Shown piece by piece: positions 42,526 to 50,767 of a DNA stretch of 64,000 nucleotides. Both the position numbers and the translations under genes were made by a program. The stretch comes from Methanothrix thermoacetophila PT. Its GTDB lineage: Archaea > Halobacteriota > Methanosarcinia > Methanotrichales > Methanotrichaceae. The stretch is taken from positions 682,001 through 746,000 of the forward strand of contig NC_008553.1 in assembly GCF_000014945.1 (NCBI RefSeq). Reading direction: 5' to 3'. The notes beneath the pieces were generated by a model. That model did no database searches. It saw only the letters and a list, made by a program, of their open reading frames with translations, and had not been told where the DNA came from. Position 1 is the stretch's first letter. Each line of letters starts with the position of its first letter.

Positions 42526-43476
42526 ATGATATACACAATCACGCTGAACCCTGCAATAGACAGAACGATGTGGGTCGAACGCATCAGGGATGATGAGCCC
42601 AATAGAATCGTAAGAGAGGAGAACTACGCCGGCGGGAAGAGTATCGATGTATCAAAGGTGCTCAAGAACCTGGGGGTTGAGAGCACAGCGCTCGGCTTCA
42701 TCGGAGGATTTGCCGGAATGGAGCTGGAGGGGAGGCTCCTCAATGAGGGTATCGGCACAGACTTCATCAGGGTATCTGGGGAGACGAGAACGAACATAAT
42801 CATCCACGAAATCTCTACAGGTCGGCAGCTATCATTCTACGCGAAGGGTCCGGATATCAGGCCCCACGAGCTCGTCATGCTCATCGAGCAGATAGAAGGG
42901 CTGAGGGATCCTGAGATCGTGACGATCGGCGGCAGCCTCCCTCCAGGCCTGAGCCCTGCTGTTTACCGGAGGATTGTGACAGAGGCGAAGAAGTGCGAGC
43001 ATAACGGCTGCAAGGCAAAGGTCTTTCTGGATGTCGATGGCTTATCTCTAAGATCCAGCATAGAGGCAGCTCCTGATGTTATAAAGCCAAACATATACGA
43101 GCTCAGCGAGCTGGTGGGCAGGGAGCTGAGGGAGATCGATGAGGTTCTCGCTGCAGCAAGAGAGATAAACAGAAAGGGCGTGGAGGTCGTGCTCGTCTCC
43201 ATGGGACCTCGCGGGATAGTTCTTGTATCAGCCCACGAGGAGTATCACGCGATCCCACCACAGGTCAAGGTTGAGAACACAGTGGGCGCTGGAGATTCAT
43301 CAGTCGCTGGCTTCATCTACGGCATGGTCAATGGAAAGTCACTGGCCGAGTGTCTGATCTATGCGGTGGCGGCAGGCACAGCAACGACCCTTACAGAGGG
43401 CACGGCTCTCGCAAATATGGAGGACTTCGAGCGGCTGATCCCTCAGATAACGCTCAGGACCCTGAAAACATCTTGA
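42526..43476 (+). CDS. PfkB-family sugar kinase (1-phosphofructokinase-like)
   Basis: 316 residues with the hexose-kinase opening ITLNPAIDRTMWV, substrate-binding AGGKSIDVSKVLKNLG at about 36-51 and the catalytic/ATP motif TVGAGDSSVAGFIYG near 260-274. The family phosphorylates fructose-1-phosphate, fructose-6-phosphate, tagatose-6-phosphate or related sugars; the substrate is not decided. Plus-strand, convergent with the CoA-binding gene. Confidence 0.85.
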   Translation: MIYTITLNPAIDRTMWVERIRDDEPNRIVREENYAGGKSIDVSKVLKNLGVESTALGFIGGFAGMELEGRLLNEGIGTDFIRVSGETRTNIIIHEISTGRQLSFYAKGPDIRPHELVMLIEQIEGLRDPEIVTIGGSLPPGLSPAVYRRIVTEAKKCEHNGCKAKVFLDVDGLSLRSSIEAAPDVIKPNIYELSELVGRELREIDEVLAAAREINRKGVEVVLVSMGPRGIVLVSAHEEYHAIPPQVKVENTVGAGDSSVAGFIYGMVNGKSLAECLIYAVAAGTATTLTEGTALANMEDFERLIPQITLRTLKTS

Positions 43477-43561
43477 CAGCGGGCATCAGGGCGCAAACAC
43501 CACCCTTCAGGACAGGTGGTCACTTCCATAGAACACGATATATTCATACCATCGCACCGCC

Positions 43562-43978
43562 TCAGAGGAGCTTTCTGCACTCTACCTTCATGCAGCGGCC
43601 CAAAACCACGTAGAAGCCCTCGTCTGCGAGCTCCCCGGCCACAGCCACGTCCTCAGTGCCCGGCTGAAACCAGACGATCCTGCACCCCTTTGCTCTGATC
43701 TCCTCCGCCACCTCACGGGCCGCTGATGGCCTCCTGAACACATCCACTATGTCTATATCCACGGGTATATCTCTAAGTGATGCGTAGACTTGCTCCCCCA
43801 GGATCTCCTCTCCTACATGGTTCGGGTTGACGAAGAACATCCTGAAGCCATATGTTCTGACTACGAGGGATACGAAGAAGCTGGGTTTGAGGGGATCTGT
43901 GGAGGCGCCCAGGACCGCCACAGTCCTGGACTCCTTCAGCACTCTTTTCAGCTCTTCATCACTCCTGACAATGGGCAC
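43562..43978 (-). CDS. CoA-binding domain protein (YccU-like)
   Basis: 138 residues with a Rossmann-like CoA-binding fold: TVAVLGASTDPLKPS at about 18-32, VNPNHVGEEILG at about 50-61 and a conserved IVWFQPGTED at about 99-108. These small proteins bind CoA or nucleotides; their role is unknown. It lies 4 bp downstream of the MBL-rhodanese gene, in the same transcription unit. Confidence 0.85.
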   Translation of the reverse strand: MPIVRSDEELKRVLKESRTVAVLGASTDPLKPSFFVSLVVRTYGFRMFFVNPNHVGEEILGEQVYASLRDIPVDIDIVDVFRRPSAAREVAEEIRAKGCRIVWFQPGTEDVAVAGELADEGFYVVLGRCMKVECRKLL

Positions 43979-43982
43979 GGAG

Positions 43983-45335
43983 TCACACCTGCCTTACAAC
44001 AGGGCACGTCACGCTCTTCCAGCCCGACAGACCTCCGAGGACAACCGCCAGGTTTCTCCAGCCATGTCTCCTGAGGAACGATGCCGCCACCATGGAGCGC
44101 ATGCCGCTGCCGCAGAATACGTATACCGCTTTCTCCTTGGACACTTCATCCATCCTTCGGGGCAGCTGCGTGACGTGGATGTGATGTGCTCCTGTTATGC
44201 TCTCCTTGGAGACCTCCTCCTCCGATCTCACATCCAGTATCCATGCCTGTCCACCCTGATCCAGATGCCTGCAGAGCTCCTGGACGGTCACGGTTCTTAT
44301 TGAGCTGCTCTCGTGGCCGGCCATGTGCCAGGCCAGCATTCCTCCTCCAAGGTATCCGGAGATCTCGTCATACCCCATTCTCATCAGAGTTCTGCTCGCC
44401 CTCTCGATCTCATCGCCCACCAGTATCACCGGCTTATCATATGAGAGATACCATCCTGCAAGCGCAGCCAGCCCGTCAGCCCATATGAACTGCGATCCGG
44501 GTATGTGGGCCCCGCCATATGCCACATCAGATCGTGTGTCTACAATCACACACTCATCGAGAGCCTCTGCGACCTCCTCAGGGGTGAGGGGAGAGATGGC
44601 GCGTCTCTTGAGCCTGTGACCTTTTAAGTTCAGATCCTCCATCCGCCGGAAGTACGGGGGTCGCTCGAGCTCCAGCGCAACACTTCTGATGAACTCGTTC
44701 CTGCTCCCTGCTCTCAGCTTCGGGTTGTGGAGTCGCTCCATACCTACCGTCGTCCAGGGGCGGTCGGTTATCGCAGATCCGCATGCTGAGCCCGGGCCAT
44801 GCGCCGGGCACAGCAGGACACCATCACCTAGCGGGAGTATTCTCTGAAAGATGCTCTCGTAGAGCATGCCTGCAAGCTCCTCTGCGCGGTCCATCCCGAG
44901 GAGATCCACGCGCCCGACATCTCCCGCAAACATCGCATCTCCGGTGAAGACCGCGTGCGGGACTCCGGCGTGATCCTTCAGAACATAAGCCATTGAGCCG
45001 AGCGTGTGTCCTGGCGCTGGCATTGCCTCGATCTGCCAGGCGCCTATTTTCCATACCTGCCCCTCTCTGGCGGGCGCACCATACCTGTAATCGAGCTCAG
45101 GATCTGCATGCCAGACGGATGCTCCTGTCAGAGCGGAGAGCTCGACAGAGCCTGTGACGTAGTCCTCATTTCTATGCGTCTCCAAAATGTCTGTTATGCG
45201 CATCTTATTTCTGGAAGCGATGTCCACATAGACATCACAGTCAAGCCTCGGATCTATGACGATTGCGCTCCCATAGTCACCCACGATGTATGAGTAGTGC
45301 GCCAGACCCTCGGAGACGATCCTCTCAAAGAGCAT
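43983..45335 (-). CDS. Metallo-beta-lactamase fold hydrolase with two rhodanese domains
   Basis: 450 residues from the ATG at 45335 (GGTGA ribosome site). The N-terminal MBL domain has metal ligands in LETHRNEDYVTG (persulfide-dioxygenase-like, instead of classic HxHxDH), APGHTLGSM, FTGDAMFAGDVGR and CPAHGPGS. Two rhodanese domains follow: the first lacks an active-site Cys (ILVGDEIERA), the second has YVFCGSGMRS. The layout matches proteins related to ETHE1/CstB that act on persulfides. It begins 5 bp after the sulfurtransferase stop. Confidence 0.85.
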   Translation of the reverse strand: MLFERIVSEGLAHYSYIVGDYGSAIVIDPRLDCDVYVDIASRNKMRITDILETHRNEDYVTGSVELSALTGASVWHADPELDYRYGAPAREGQVWKIGAWQIEAMPAPGHTLGSMAYVLKDHAGVPHAVFTGDAMFAGDVGRVDLLGMDRAEELAGMLYESIFQRILPLGDGVLLCPAHGPGSACGSAITDRPWTTVGMERLHNPKLRAGSRNEFIRSVALELERPPYFRRMEDLNLKGHRLKRRAISPLTPEEVAEALDECVIVDTRSDVAYGGAHIPGSQFIWADGLAALAGWYLSYDKPVILVGDEIERASRTLMRMGYDEISGYLGGGMLAWHMAGHESSSIRTVTVQELCRHLDQGGQAWILDVRSEEEVSKESITGAHHIHVTQLPRRMDEVSKEKAVYVFCGSGMRSMVAASFLRRHGWRNLAVVLGGLSGWKSVTCPVVRQV

Positions 45336-45339
45336 AATC

Positions 45340-46215
45340 TCACCTTGGATTCGGGCCTGTGACCGTCGGGTTCTCCTGATATGAAGACCACTCCGTGAAT
45401 GAGCCCTCGTAGATCCTGACATCTGGATGTCCAAGATAGTATTTGAAGAACAGATACTCGTTTGTAGCCTCCCGGCCAGTCCCGCAGTATACGATTATCT
45501 TTTTGTTATCCAGGTCGAAGCCGCTGATCATAGATCTCAGCTCCACATCGCTCCTGAGAAGACGGCTGTTCTTCTCCGTCATAAGGTTCCTCCACGGAAG
45601 ACTGTGTGCGCCAGGGATGTGCCCGGGCTTGATCCACATCGCCTGACCCTCATACGATGGTGTTGGCCTTGCATCGAATAATATAATATCCTCCCCCTCC
45701 ATCATGCTTCTCAGCTCATACATCCCCACGAAGTGCTCGCATCTTATCTCAGCTCTGAATCTGCTCTCCAAGACATCGGGAAATTCCTTTGTCAGCTTCC
45801 GTCCGGACTCCATCCATCCCTCTATTCCGCCGTCTAGGATGTGCACCATCTGGTGGCCGAAGCGGATGAGCGCATACGCGACCATTGTCTGCTCCAGGCC
45901 GTCGCCTATCCCCGCGGCACATCTGCTGTAAACGCCCGGGCCGCTGTAAACAACCACCGGCACATCTCTGGATATCCCCATGCTGCTGAACACAGACTCT
46001 ATCGACTCTGGAGGCACGAAGCTGGCCGGCTGTCTCCCGCGTGCGACCCTGAGAATCCCCTCATTCATGTAAACGGCCCCCGGGATGTGGCCCATTATGT
46101 AGTCGTGCACGTTCGGCTGGACATCGATTATTCGCACGTCATCCATATTCTCATCCAGCCAGTCTGGAGATATCCATCTGACATCGCTTTTTGATGGATA
46201 CGGATACTCTCTCAT
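45340..46215 (-). CDS. Thiosulfate/3-mercaptopyruvate sulfurtransferase (two rhodanese domains)
   Basis: 291 residues from MREYPYPSKSDVRWISPDWL. The N-terminal domain is inactive (VVVYSGPGVYSRC), while the C-terminal domain has the active-site loop IIVYCGTGREATN. It transfers sulfane sulfur to acceptors. It heads a three-gene minus-strand unit with the MBL-rhodanese and CoA-binding genes. The alternative upstream ATG at 46224 adds three residues. Confidence 0.9.
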   Translation of the reverse strand: MREYPYPSKSDVRWISPDWLDENMDDVRIIDVQPNVHDYIMGHIPGAVYMNEGILRVARGRQPASFVPPESIESVFSSMGISRDVPVVVYSGPGVYSRCAAGIGDGLEQTMVAYALIRFGHQMVHILDGGIEGWMESGRKLTKEFPDVLESRFRAEIRCEHFVGMYELRSMMEGEDIILFDARPTPSYEGQAMWIKPGHIPGAHSLPWRNLMTEKNSRLLRSDVELRSMISGFDLDNKKIIVYCGTGREATNEYLFFKYYLGHPDVRIYEGSFTEWSSYQENPTVTGPNPR

Positions 46216-46224
46216 ACAGCTCAA

Positions 46225-46935
46225 ACCCCACTCTGCAACAGAATAACAATATTTTATTTTACAGGATTGTATTTCAACCTATCGTGAGTTGATTCGGAGG
46301 TGTCCGAATAAGGATTAGGTGTTTATGACGTGCAGAAGAGGAGGATATCCAGATTTCCGGCCACAGCTCTTATCCGGACAGGTCCTCTCACATGGAGCAG
46401 CCCGGATCAGTAGATTGATTTCTTATTAACGAAAACTGACAAATATTTTCCCATCATAATAACCAGCTGTCTTGGATAGGTATCCTGTGACCAGAGACAG
46501 ATCGCAGCCGATTGCTGACACAGCTTTGAGATAGGTTTTCTCTCAAAATCACATCGAATTCGTATCGAAACTATTCGAGCAATGATGCCGATCTCCATCG
46601 ATCCTGTGCGGAAAACAATCCACAAAAATCAATACGCCCTAGAATTTTGAGGAGACTTCATCAAAATCAGCATAGAGTTGGTGTGCTGATCGGTGTCAAA
46701 GAGCGTACTCAAGATGATGCATGGATAGCGTTAGATATTTTTGGATGACATCATGATCCTGTTCGAGACACATCCCGGTGATTCGGCAGATCAATAATCT
46801 CACAGGAAAATATAAAGAGGTGGTTGGCTGGTCGGGTTTACCAGAGCTCACCACGCCGATGATTCAACCTCATGAACATTTTATACATGATCCCTGTGCG
46901 TATCACATGACGCTCCCGAGGGCTTTGCTGAGTAT
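46225..46935. other. Intergenic region with MITE-like copy
   Basis: About 700 bp without a supported gene. It contains the family B element at 46297-46386. From 46390 to 46900 no coding frame with a ribosome site and no recognisable structured RNA is seen; the sequence is A/T-richer than the surroundings. Confidence 0.5.
46297..46386 (+). repeat. MITE-like element (family B), copy 4
   Basis: Begins GAGGTGTCCGAATAAGGATT and ends CTCTTATCCGGACAGGTCC; the ends form an imperfect 16-18 bp inverted repeat. The interior GTGTTTATGACGTGCAGAAG matches copies 1 and 2. It is the best-preserved copy. Confidence 0.78.
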
Positions 46936-47304
46936 CTACTTCATACGCTCCTTTATCGCATCGACGACGCTTCTGAGCTCCTCCTCGCTGATCGACAGAT
47001 CAGGGGATTTCTTGACACCCAGCTCTGTTATCACGACATGCACATCCGGCTGAAATCCGCATCCTTCCAGGCTCTTACGACAGCATTCCAGGGAGCATCC
47101 GTCTATGGAGATGATTGCATCTGCACCCTGCGCAGAGGCTGTTATCCCTCTGATGCTGGCTGTTATCCCGGCCAGGCATGATATCCTGCCGTATCCCTGT
47201 GCGGTCAGCTCCCTGCCAGCGGCATTCGCGAGCTGGCCGACGTTCGAGCCGCCAGCGCATGTGAATATAGCGCGTCTGGCCTCGCATAGGCAACTCTCTG
47301 CCAT
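46936..47304 (-). CDS. DGC-domain (putative zinc/metal-binding cysteine-rich) protein
   Basis: 122 residues from MAESCLCEARR. Conserved elements: FTCAGGSNVGQLANAAGREL at about 14-33, RISCLAGI at about 41-48 and ISIDGCSLECCRKSLEGCG at about 67-85. DGC-domain proteins bind metal through these cysteines and occur beside thioredoxin-like and sulfur or selenium genes; the reaction is unknown. Its ATG lies 2 bp after the thioredoxin-like gene's stop, so they are cotranscribed. Confidence 0.78.
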   Translation of the reverse strand: MAESCLCEARRAIFTCAGGSNVGQLANAAGRELTAQGYGRISCLAGITASIRGITASAQGADAIISIDGCSLECCRKSLEGCGFQPDVHVVITELGVKKSPDLSISEEELRSVVDAIKERMK

Positions 47305-47306
47305 CT

Positions 47307-47540
47307 CTACCCCTTCAGCAGGCCCTTGATCTCTTCCACGCTCAGAACACGCCCAACGGCAACCGTCTCTCCGTCGATGCACAGCGCCGGGGTCATCATC
47401 ACCCCGCGATCCATGATCTCCATAATGCTGTCGACCTTGACTATCTCCGCGTCTATGCCCATCTCCTTAACAGCCTGGCGCACATTGTTCTCCAGGCCCT
47501 TGCATTTGGCACATCCTGTGCCGAGAACCTCTATCTTCAA
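47307..47540 (-). CDS. Small thioredoxin/glutaredoxin-like protein (CxxC)
   Basis: 77 residues from a TTG at 47540 with GGAGGTGA 5 nt upstream; the ATG at 47555 would lie inside that ribosome site. IEVLGTGCAKCKGLENNV carries the redox CAKC motif, and MMTPALCIDGE holds the cis-Pro. It matches the methanogen redox-active disulfide protein 2 type. Likely the disulfide reductant or persulfide carrier for its neighbours. Confidence 0.85.
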   Translation of the reverse strand: MKIEVLGTGCAKCKGLENNVRQAVKEMGIDAEIVKVDSIMEIMDRGVMMTPALCIDGETVAVGRVLSVEEIKGLLKG

Positions 47541-47557
47541 GCATGTCACCTCCATGA

Positions 47558-48829
47558 TCAGAATCTTCCGAGCTTCCTGTACCTCTCAGCCTCTAACTCC
47601 ACTGCGATGCGTTTCTCGAAGCGCTTGGTGAGCCCCCACGCTGAGAGCTCGACGCTCAGGTTGTATACCCCTCCAGGAACGCCAGATGCGTCCCATGTGC
47701 CTGTGTAAACATATGCTGATTCTGGATGCAGCATGATCCTTTCAATCTCTTCGTCAGAGCTGTCTGTCACAACGGCCAGGACATCGACAAAGGACTCCGC
47801 CACCGGACCTGAATTCCCTGTATCCGCAGCTCCAATCACGTTCACGATCTTCCTCCCAGGAGATGTGTAGTTCCCAAGCCTCACACCGGTGCTCTTACTC
47901 CCGCTGAGTCCACCTGTGTAGATCGTTATTGGCTCGCATGTTACACACCCCATCAAGTTAAGACTCTCATTTTTACTGATTTCAGAGAACCTGGCGGTTA
48001 TCACGACCGCTCGCTCCGGGCTCACCTCTGCGCTGAGATCTGATAGCTCCATCCTGAGCTCTGGCTGGTGGTCAAGCCAGTCCATCCATGTGTAGAGCCT
48101 CGCATCGTACCCCAAGCTCCGGAGGGCAAACCAGACGAGAGATGCCTGTCCGCCATTCAGGCTGTAAACGACCACAGGTCTTTCGTGGTCGAGATTGAAA
48201 AGTGGAACGAGCTCGCTCGCGTTCTTCAATCTCCCATTGCTCAGGACAGACGACGATTCTATGTTCACCGCTCCTGGAATATGCGCCGCCCTAAACTCAT
48301 CTGCACTTCTGGCGTCCACGAGCTGCGCAGCGCCACTCATCACGTAATCATACGTGGCGAGCAGCTCCGGCCTCAGCTCAGGGGTGTAGTTTGCTGAAGG
48401 TCTGGTCGACGGCTCTTCACACATACTTGCCTCGCTGCTCTCTGCATCCAGCACCCTGACATCCTCCTGCCCCAGGTAGCTCAGAAGCCAGCAGATGTAT
48501 GTCGGATCGCCGCACTCCATGCAGCTCCCGTAGACGACTACGGAATCATTTCTTGTTACGCCATGAGATCCTAGTATCCCGCAGATATCCCTCACAGAGC
48601 GCAGCCTGCCGTCGGCGACGAACTCCGCGCGCGGAACATGTATCGCGCCCTGAATGTAGTGATCTGGATCATCATTGCTCACATACATGATCACATCAGT
48701 CTGTGAGATGTCACCGATATCGACCACACCCACAGAGGACGCCGCTGATGTCAGAAGCAGCAGCGCAAGTGCACTTCCGAGCAGGACAGGGAGGCTGTGT
48801 GACGTCTCCGTGTGATGTTTTACCTTCAT
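47558..48829 (-). CDS. Exported tandem-rhodanese protein with C-terminal Ig-like region
   Basis: 423 residues from MKVKHHTETSH. A signal/anchor helix (LPVLLGSALALLLLTSAASS) is followed by two rhodanese domains. The first keeps a Cys loop, VVVYGSCMECGDPT; the second has VVVYSLNGGQAS with Asn in place of Cys, so it is probably inactive. A beta-rich C-terminal region carries MGCVTCEPITIY, a possible extra Cys pair. Location outside the membrane with a linked CxxC protein and DGC protein suggests sulfane-sulfur handling at the cell surface; inference. Confidence 0.8.
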   Translation of the reverse strand: MKVKHHTETSHSLPVLLGSALALLLLTSAASSVGVVDIGDISQTDVIMYVSNDDPDHYIQGAIHVPRAEFVADGRLRSVRDICGILGSHGVTRNDSVVVYGSCMECGDPTYICWLLSYLGQEDVRVLDAESSEASMCEEPSTRPSANYTPELRPELLATYDYVMSGAAQLVDARSADEFRAAHIPGAVNIESSSVLSNGRLKNASELVPLFNLDHERPVVVYSLNGGQASLVWFALRSLGYDARLYTWMDWLDHQPELRMELSDLSAEVSPERAVVITARFSEISKNESLNLMGCVTCEPITIYTGGLSGSKSTGVRLGNYTSPGRKIVNVIGAADTGNSGPVAESFVDVLAVVTDSSDEEIERIMLHPESAYVYTGTWDASGVPGGVYNLSVELSAWGLTKRFEKRIAVELEAERYRKLGRF

Positions 48830-48951
48830 ATGTGCTACCCAGCCCCTAAGGCGCATTAAATTCCTCTTGATCATCATGATCTGAGTAGTGTGGATTTATT
48901 TTGGCTATAAGTTTTGTGATGTAACGTCTGCAGATCACAAATCGTCTAGAA

Positions 48952-49791
48952 TCAATCCATATACGTTGATACGTCCTGATCTGAAATCCGCTTGTGAATC
49001 TGCATGCCAGCATTCATGCTTCCACTCCTGTATCCCTCCAGATCGAGTGTGATGTATGCAAATCCCAGCTCTTTGAGCGCATTCACTATGCCATCCCTGT
49101 GTCTCACAACCTGCTGGATCTCAGACTGCTGAACCTCTATCCTGGCGAGATCGCCATGTGCCCTCACGCGGATCTGAGAGAGGCCGATAGCCTTAAGCGC
49201 ATCCTCTGCCAGCTCCACTCTTTTAAGCAGTTGTGGAGTTATGCGCACACCGTATGGAATCCTTGATGCGAGGCATGCAGATGATGGTCTGTTCCAGAAA
49301 TCGAGCCCGATGGATCTTGCGATCTCCCTGATATCGGATTTAGATATGCCAGCATCAACAAAGGGGTGGCATATGCCCTCCTCATCGGACGCCCGTATTC
49401 CAGGGCGGAAATCCTCGTAGTCTGTGGTGTTGACTCCATCGGCCACACAGCTGATGCCGAGAGAGTTCGCGAGCTTCTTGAGAATTCCCGCAGAGGATTT
49501 CTTGCAATGATAGCACCTCTCAGGGCTGTTCTCAATGACGCTCTCTAACTCAAAAACATCATGCACGGCCACGATGCACCTGATCCCCAGAAGCTGAGCA
49601 ACAGACGTCGCATGCTCGAGTTCCCTTCTCGGCATAAGCGGGGAGTCCAGGATCACAGCCACCGCTCCATCTCCGAGAACATCTCTGGAGATCGCAGCGA
49701 GCAGGCTGCTGTCAACCCCTCCTGAGAAAGATACGAGCATGCTCTCCTTAAAGGCGATTATCTCTCTGAGCAGGTCAAGCTTCTCAGCCAC
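48952..49791 (-). CDS. larE: LarE-type ATP-dependent sulfur transferase
   Basis: 279 residues from a GTG at 49791 (AGAGGAG upstream; ATG at 49800 overlaps that site). The PP-loop LVSFSGGVDSSLLAA lies near the N-terminus, then ERCYHCKKS and RPSSACLASRIPYG. The Cys-x2-Cys plus the later Cys match the three-cysteine LarE group that holds a 4Fe-4S cluster and may act repeatedly rather than sacrificially. LarE sulfurates the nickel-pincer cofactor precursor; larB and larC are not in the window, so the target may be different. Confidence 0.82.
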   Translation of the reverse strand: MAEKLDLLREIIAFKESMLVSFSGGVDSSLLAAISRDVLGDGAVAVILDSPLMPRRELEHATSVAQLLGIRCIVAVHDVFELESVIENSPERCYHCKKSSAGILKKLANSLGISCVADGVNTTDYEDFRPGIRASDEEGICHPFVDAGISKSDIREIARSIGLDFWNRPSSACLASRIPYGVRITPQLLKRVELAEDALKAIGLSQIRVRAHGDLARIEVQQSEIQQVVRHRDGIVNALKELGFAYITLDLEGYRSGSMNAGMQIHKRISDQDVSTYMD

Positions 49792-50251
49792 GACGCACAT
49801 TCTCCTCTACTCCATATCTCACCGAAACTGCCACACCCCTCTTTATTTGAAGCATCTCATCCGGCGCCAGAACCGTTCTCCCAGTGGCGATCAGCCTGTC
49901 ATTCTCATCAACGACCAGTACCTCATCACCCGCTCTTATCTCAGGGTCTGCATACAGTACATGCCTCGCGAAGAGGTTCTTTCCAGCGGAGACAAAAGGC
50001 ACAGCATCGGGAGAGGCGACCACCCTCAGTCTTGGATGAGAGAACGCCACGTGCAGCCTCTTGGCGCCGAGCATGCTCAGCGTGAGATGCGAGTCCCGCG
50101 CACGGACGGTCGCAATCCTCTCATTCCCTGATATAAGGTATCTGAGCCTCTGCGTGCTGGACAGCTGGAATGTTGTATCGTCAGGAAAAAGAGCTGCTCC
50201 AGCTCCCCGCCCAAACTGAATATCTGCAAGCATCCTGGCAAGGTTGATCAT
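49784..50251 (-). CDS. PUA-domain protein of unknown function
   Basis: 155 residues. The C-terminal 75 residues form a PUA domain (LFARHVLYADPEIRAGDEVL; DRLIATGRTVLAPDEMLQ; GVAVSVRYG), as in archaeal tRNA-guanine transglycosylase and pseudouridine synthases. The N-terminal part (FQLSSTQRLRYLI) has no catalytic motif. Likely RNA-binding. It overlaps larE by a few bases, suggesting a link to RNA or cofactor sulfuration. Confidence 0.78.
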   Translation of the reverse strand: MINLARMLADIQFGRGAGAALFPDDTTFQLSSTQRLRYLISGNERIATVRARDSHLTLSMLGAKRLHVAFSHPRLRVVASPDAVPFVSAGKNLFARHVLYADPEIRAGDEVLVVDENDRLIATGRTVLAPDEMLQIKRGVAVSVRYGVEENVRRG

Positions 50252-50598
50252 GATATGTGGTGGAATGCTGGGGGTTTTAAGCTGTTTCCAACATGGTTAA
50301 TATTTTTACTCTGCTTTCCAAGTTTTTCTTCATTATAAGATATTTTTTATGATGAGCACCTAATATGCTTTTGGGATATACCATGAACAAGCTTGTGGAG
50401 CATCAAAGCTTAATCCGTATCTAGCGAACTTCGCTGATCCCTTTACCAAACCAAGTTCGCTCATTATGTGGGTAGCAACTTGTATGGCATGCGATCTGGT
50501 GATAGCACTCATTCATTCGCCACGAACGCATAGCACGACCACTGCTCCTTCTGGCAAGCCATCAAATGGATAAGAGCGACCAAGTTTTGTCTCATTTC
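50252..50598. other. Intergenic region with a diverged repeat copy
   Basis: A/T-rich, about 350 bp. The first part (50280-50380) is likely the promoter region of the PUA-larE unit. It is followed by family A repeat copy 3. No gene is supported. Confidence 0.45.
50471..50581 (+). repeat. Dispersed repeat family A, copy 3 (diverged)
   Basis: GTAGCAACTTGTATGGCATG, CGCATAGCACGACCACTGC and CATCAAATGGATAAGAGCGA align in order with copies 1 and 2, at lower identity. The right end abuts (18 bp away) the terminal inverted repeat of the decayed IS. Confidence 0.6.
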
Positions 50599-50645
50599 GG
50601 GACCTGTCCGAATAAGATAAAAACCAGAACTGGATATAAAATTAC

Positions 50646-50758
50646 TTCACTGAGTATTCCTATAAACCCTTATTTTTACAATGGCGGATTCTCGCTGATA
50701 TCGTATTTGGCTCACATTTGCCTCAAAACCAGAGGTTTTTAGGAATACTCCACTGAAA
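50646..50758. repeat. Inverted repeat pair upstream of the broken transposase
   Basis: TTCACTGAGTATTCCTATAA at about 50649 and the complement of TTATCAGTGGAGTATTCCTA-like sequence at about 50731-50752 (TAGGAATACTCCACTGAAA) form arms of about 22 bp around a 60-bp centre. They could be the ends of another small element or the operator/end structure of the transposase gene. Confidence 0.55.
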
Positions 50759-50767
50759 TTTAGAGAG

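Noticed and set aside
46650-46930. Small RNA or ORF in the long gap upstream of the DGC gene's end
   Set aside because: Only weak stems and no promoter or terminator arrangement; open frames lack ribosome sites.
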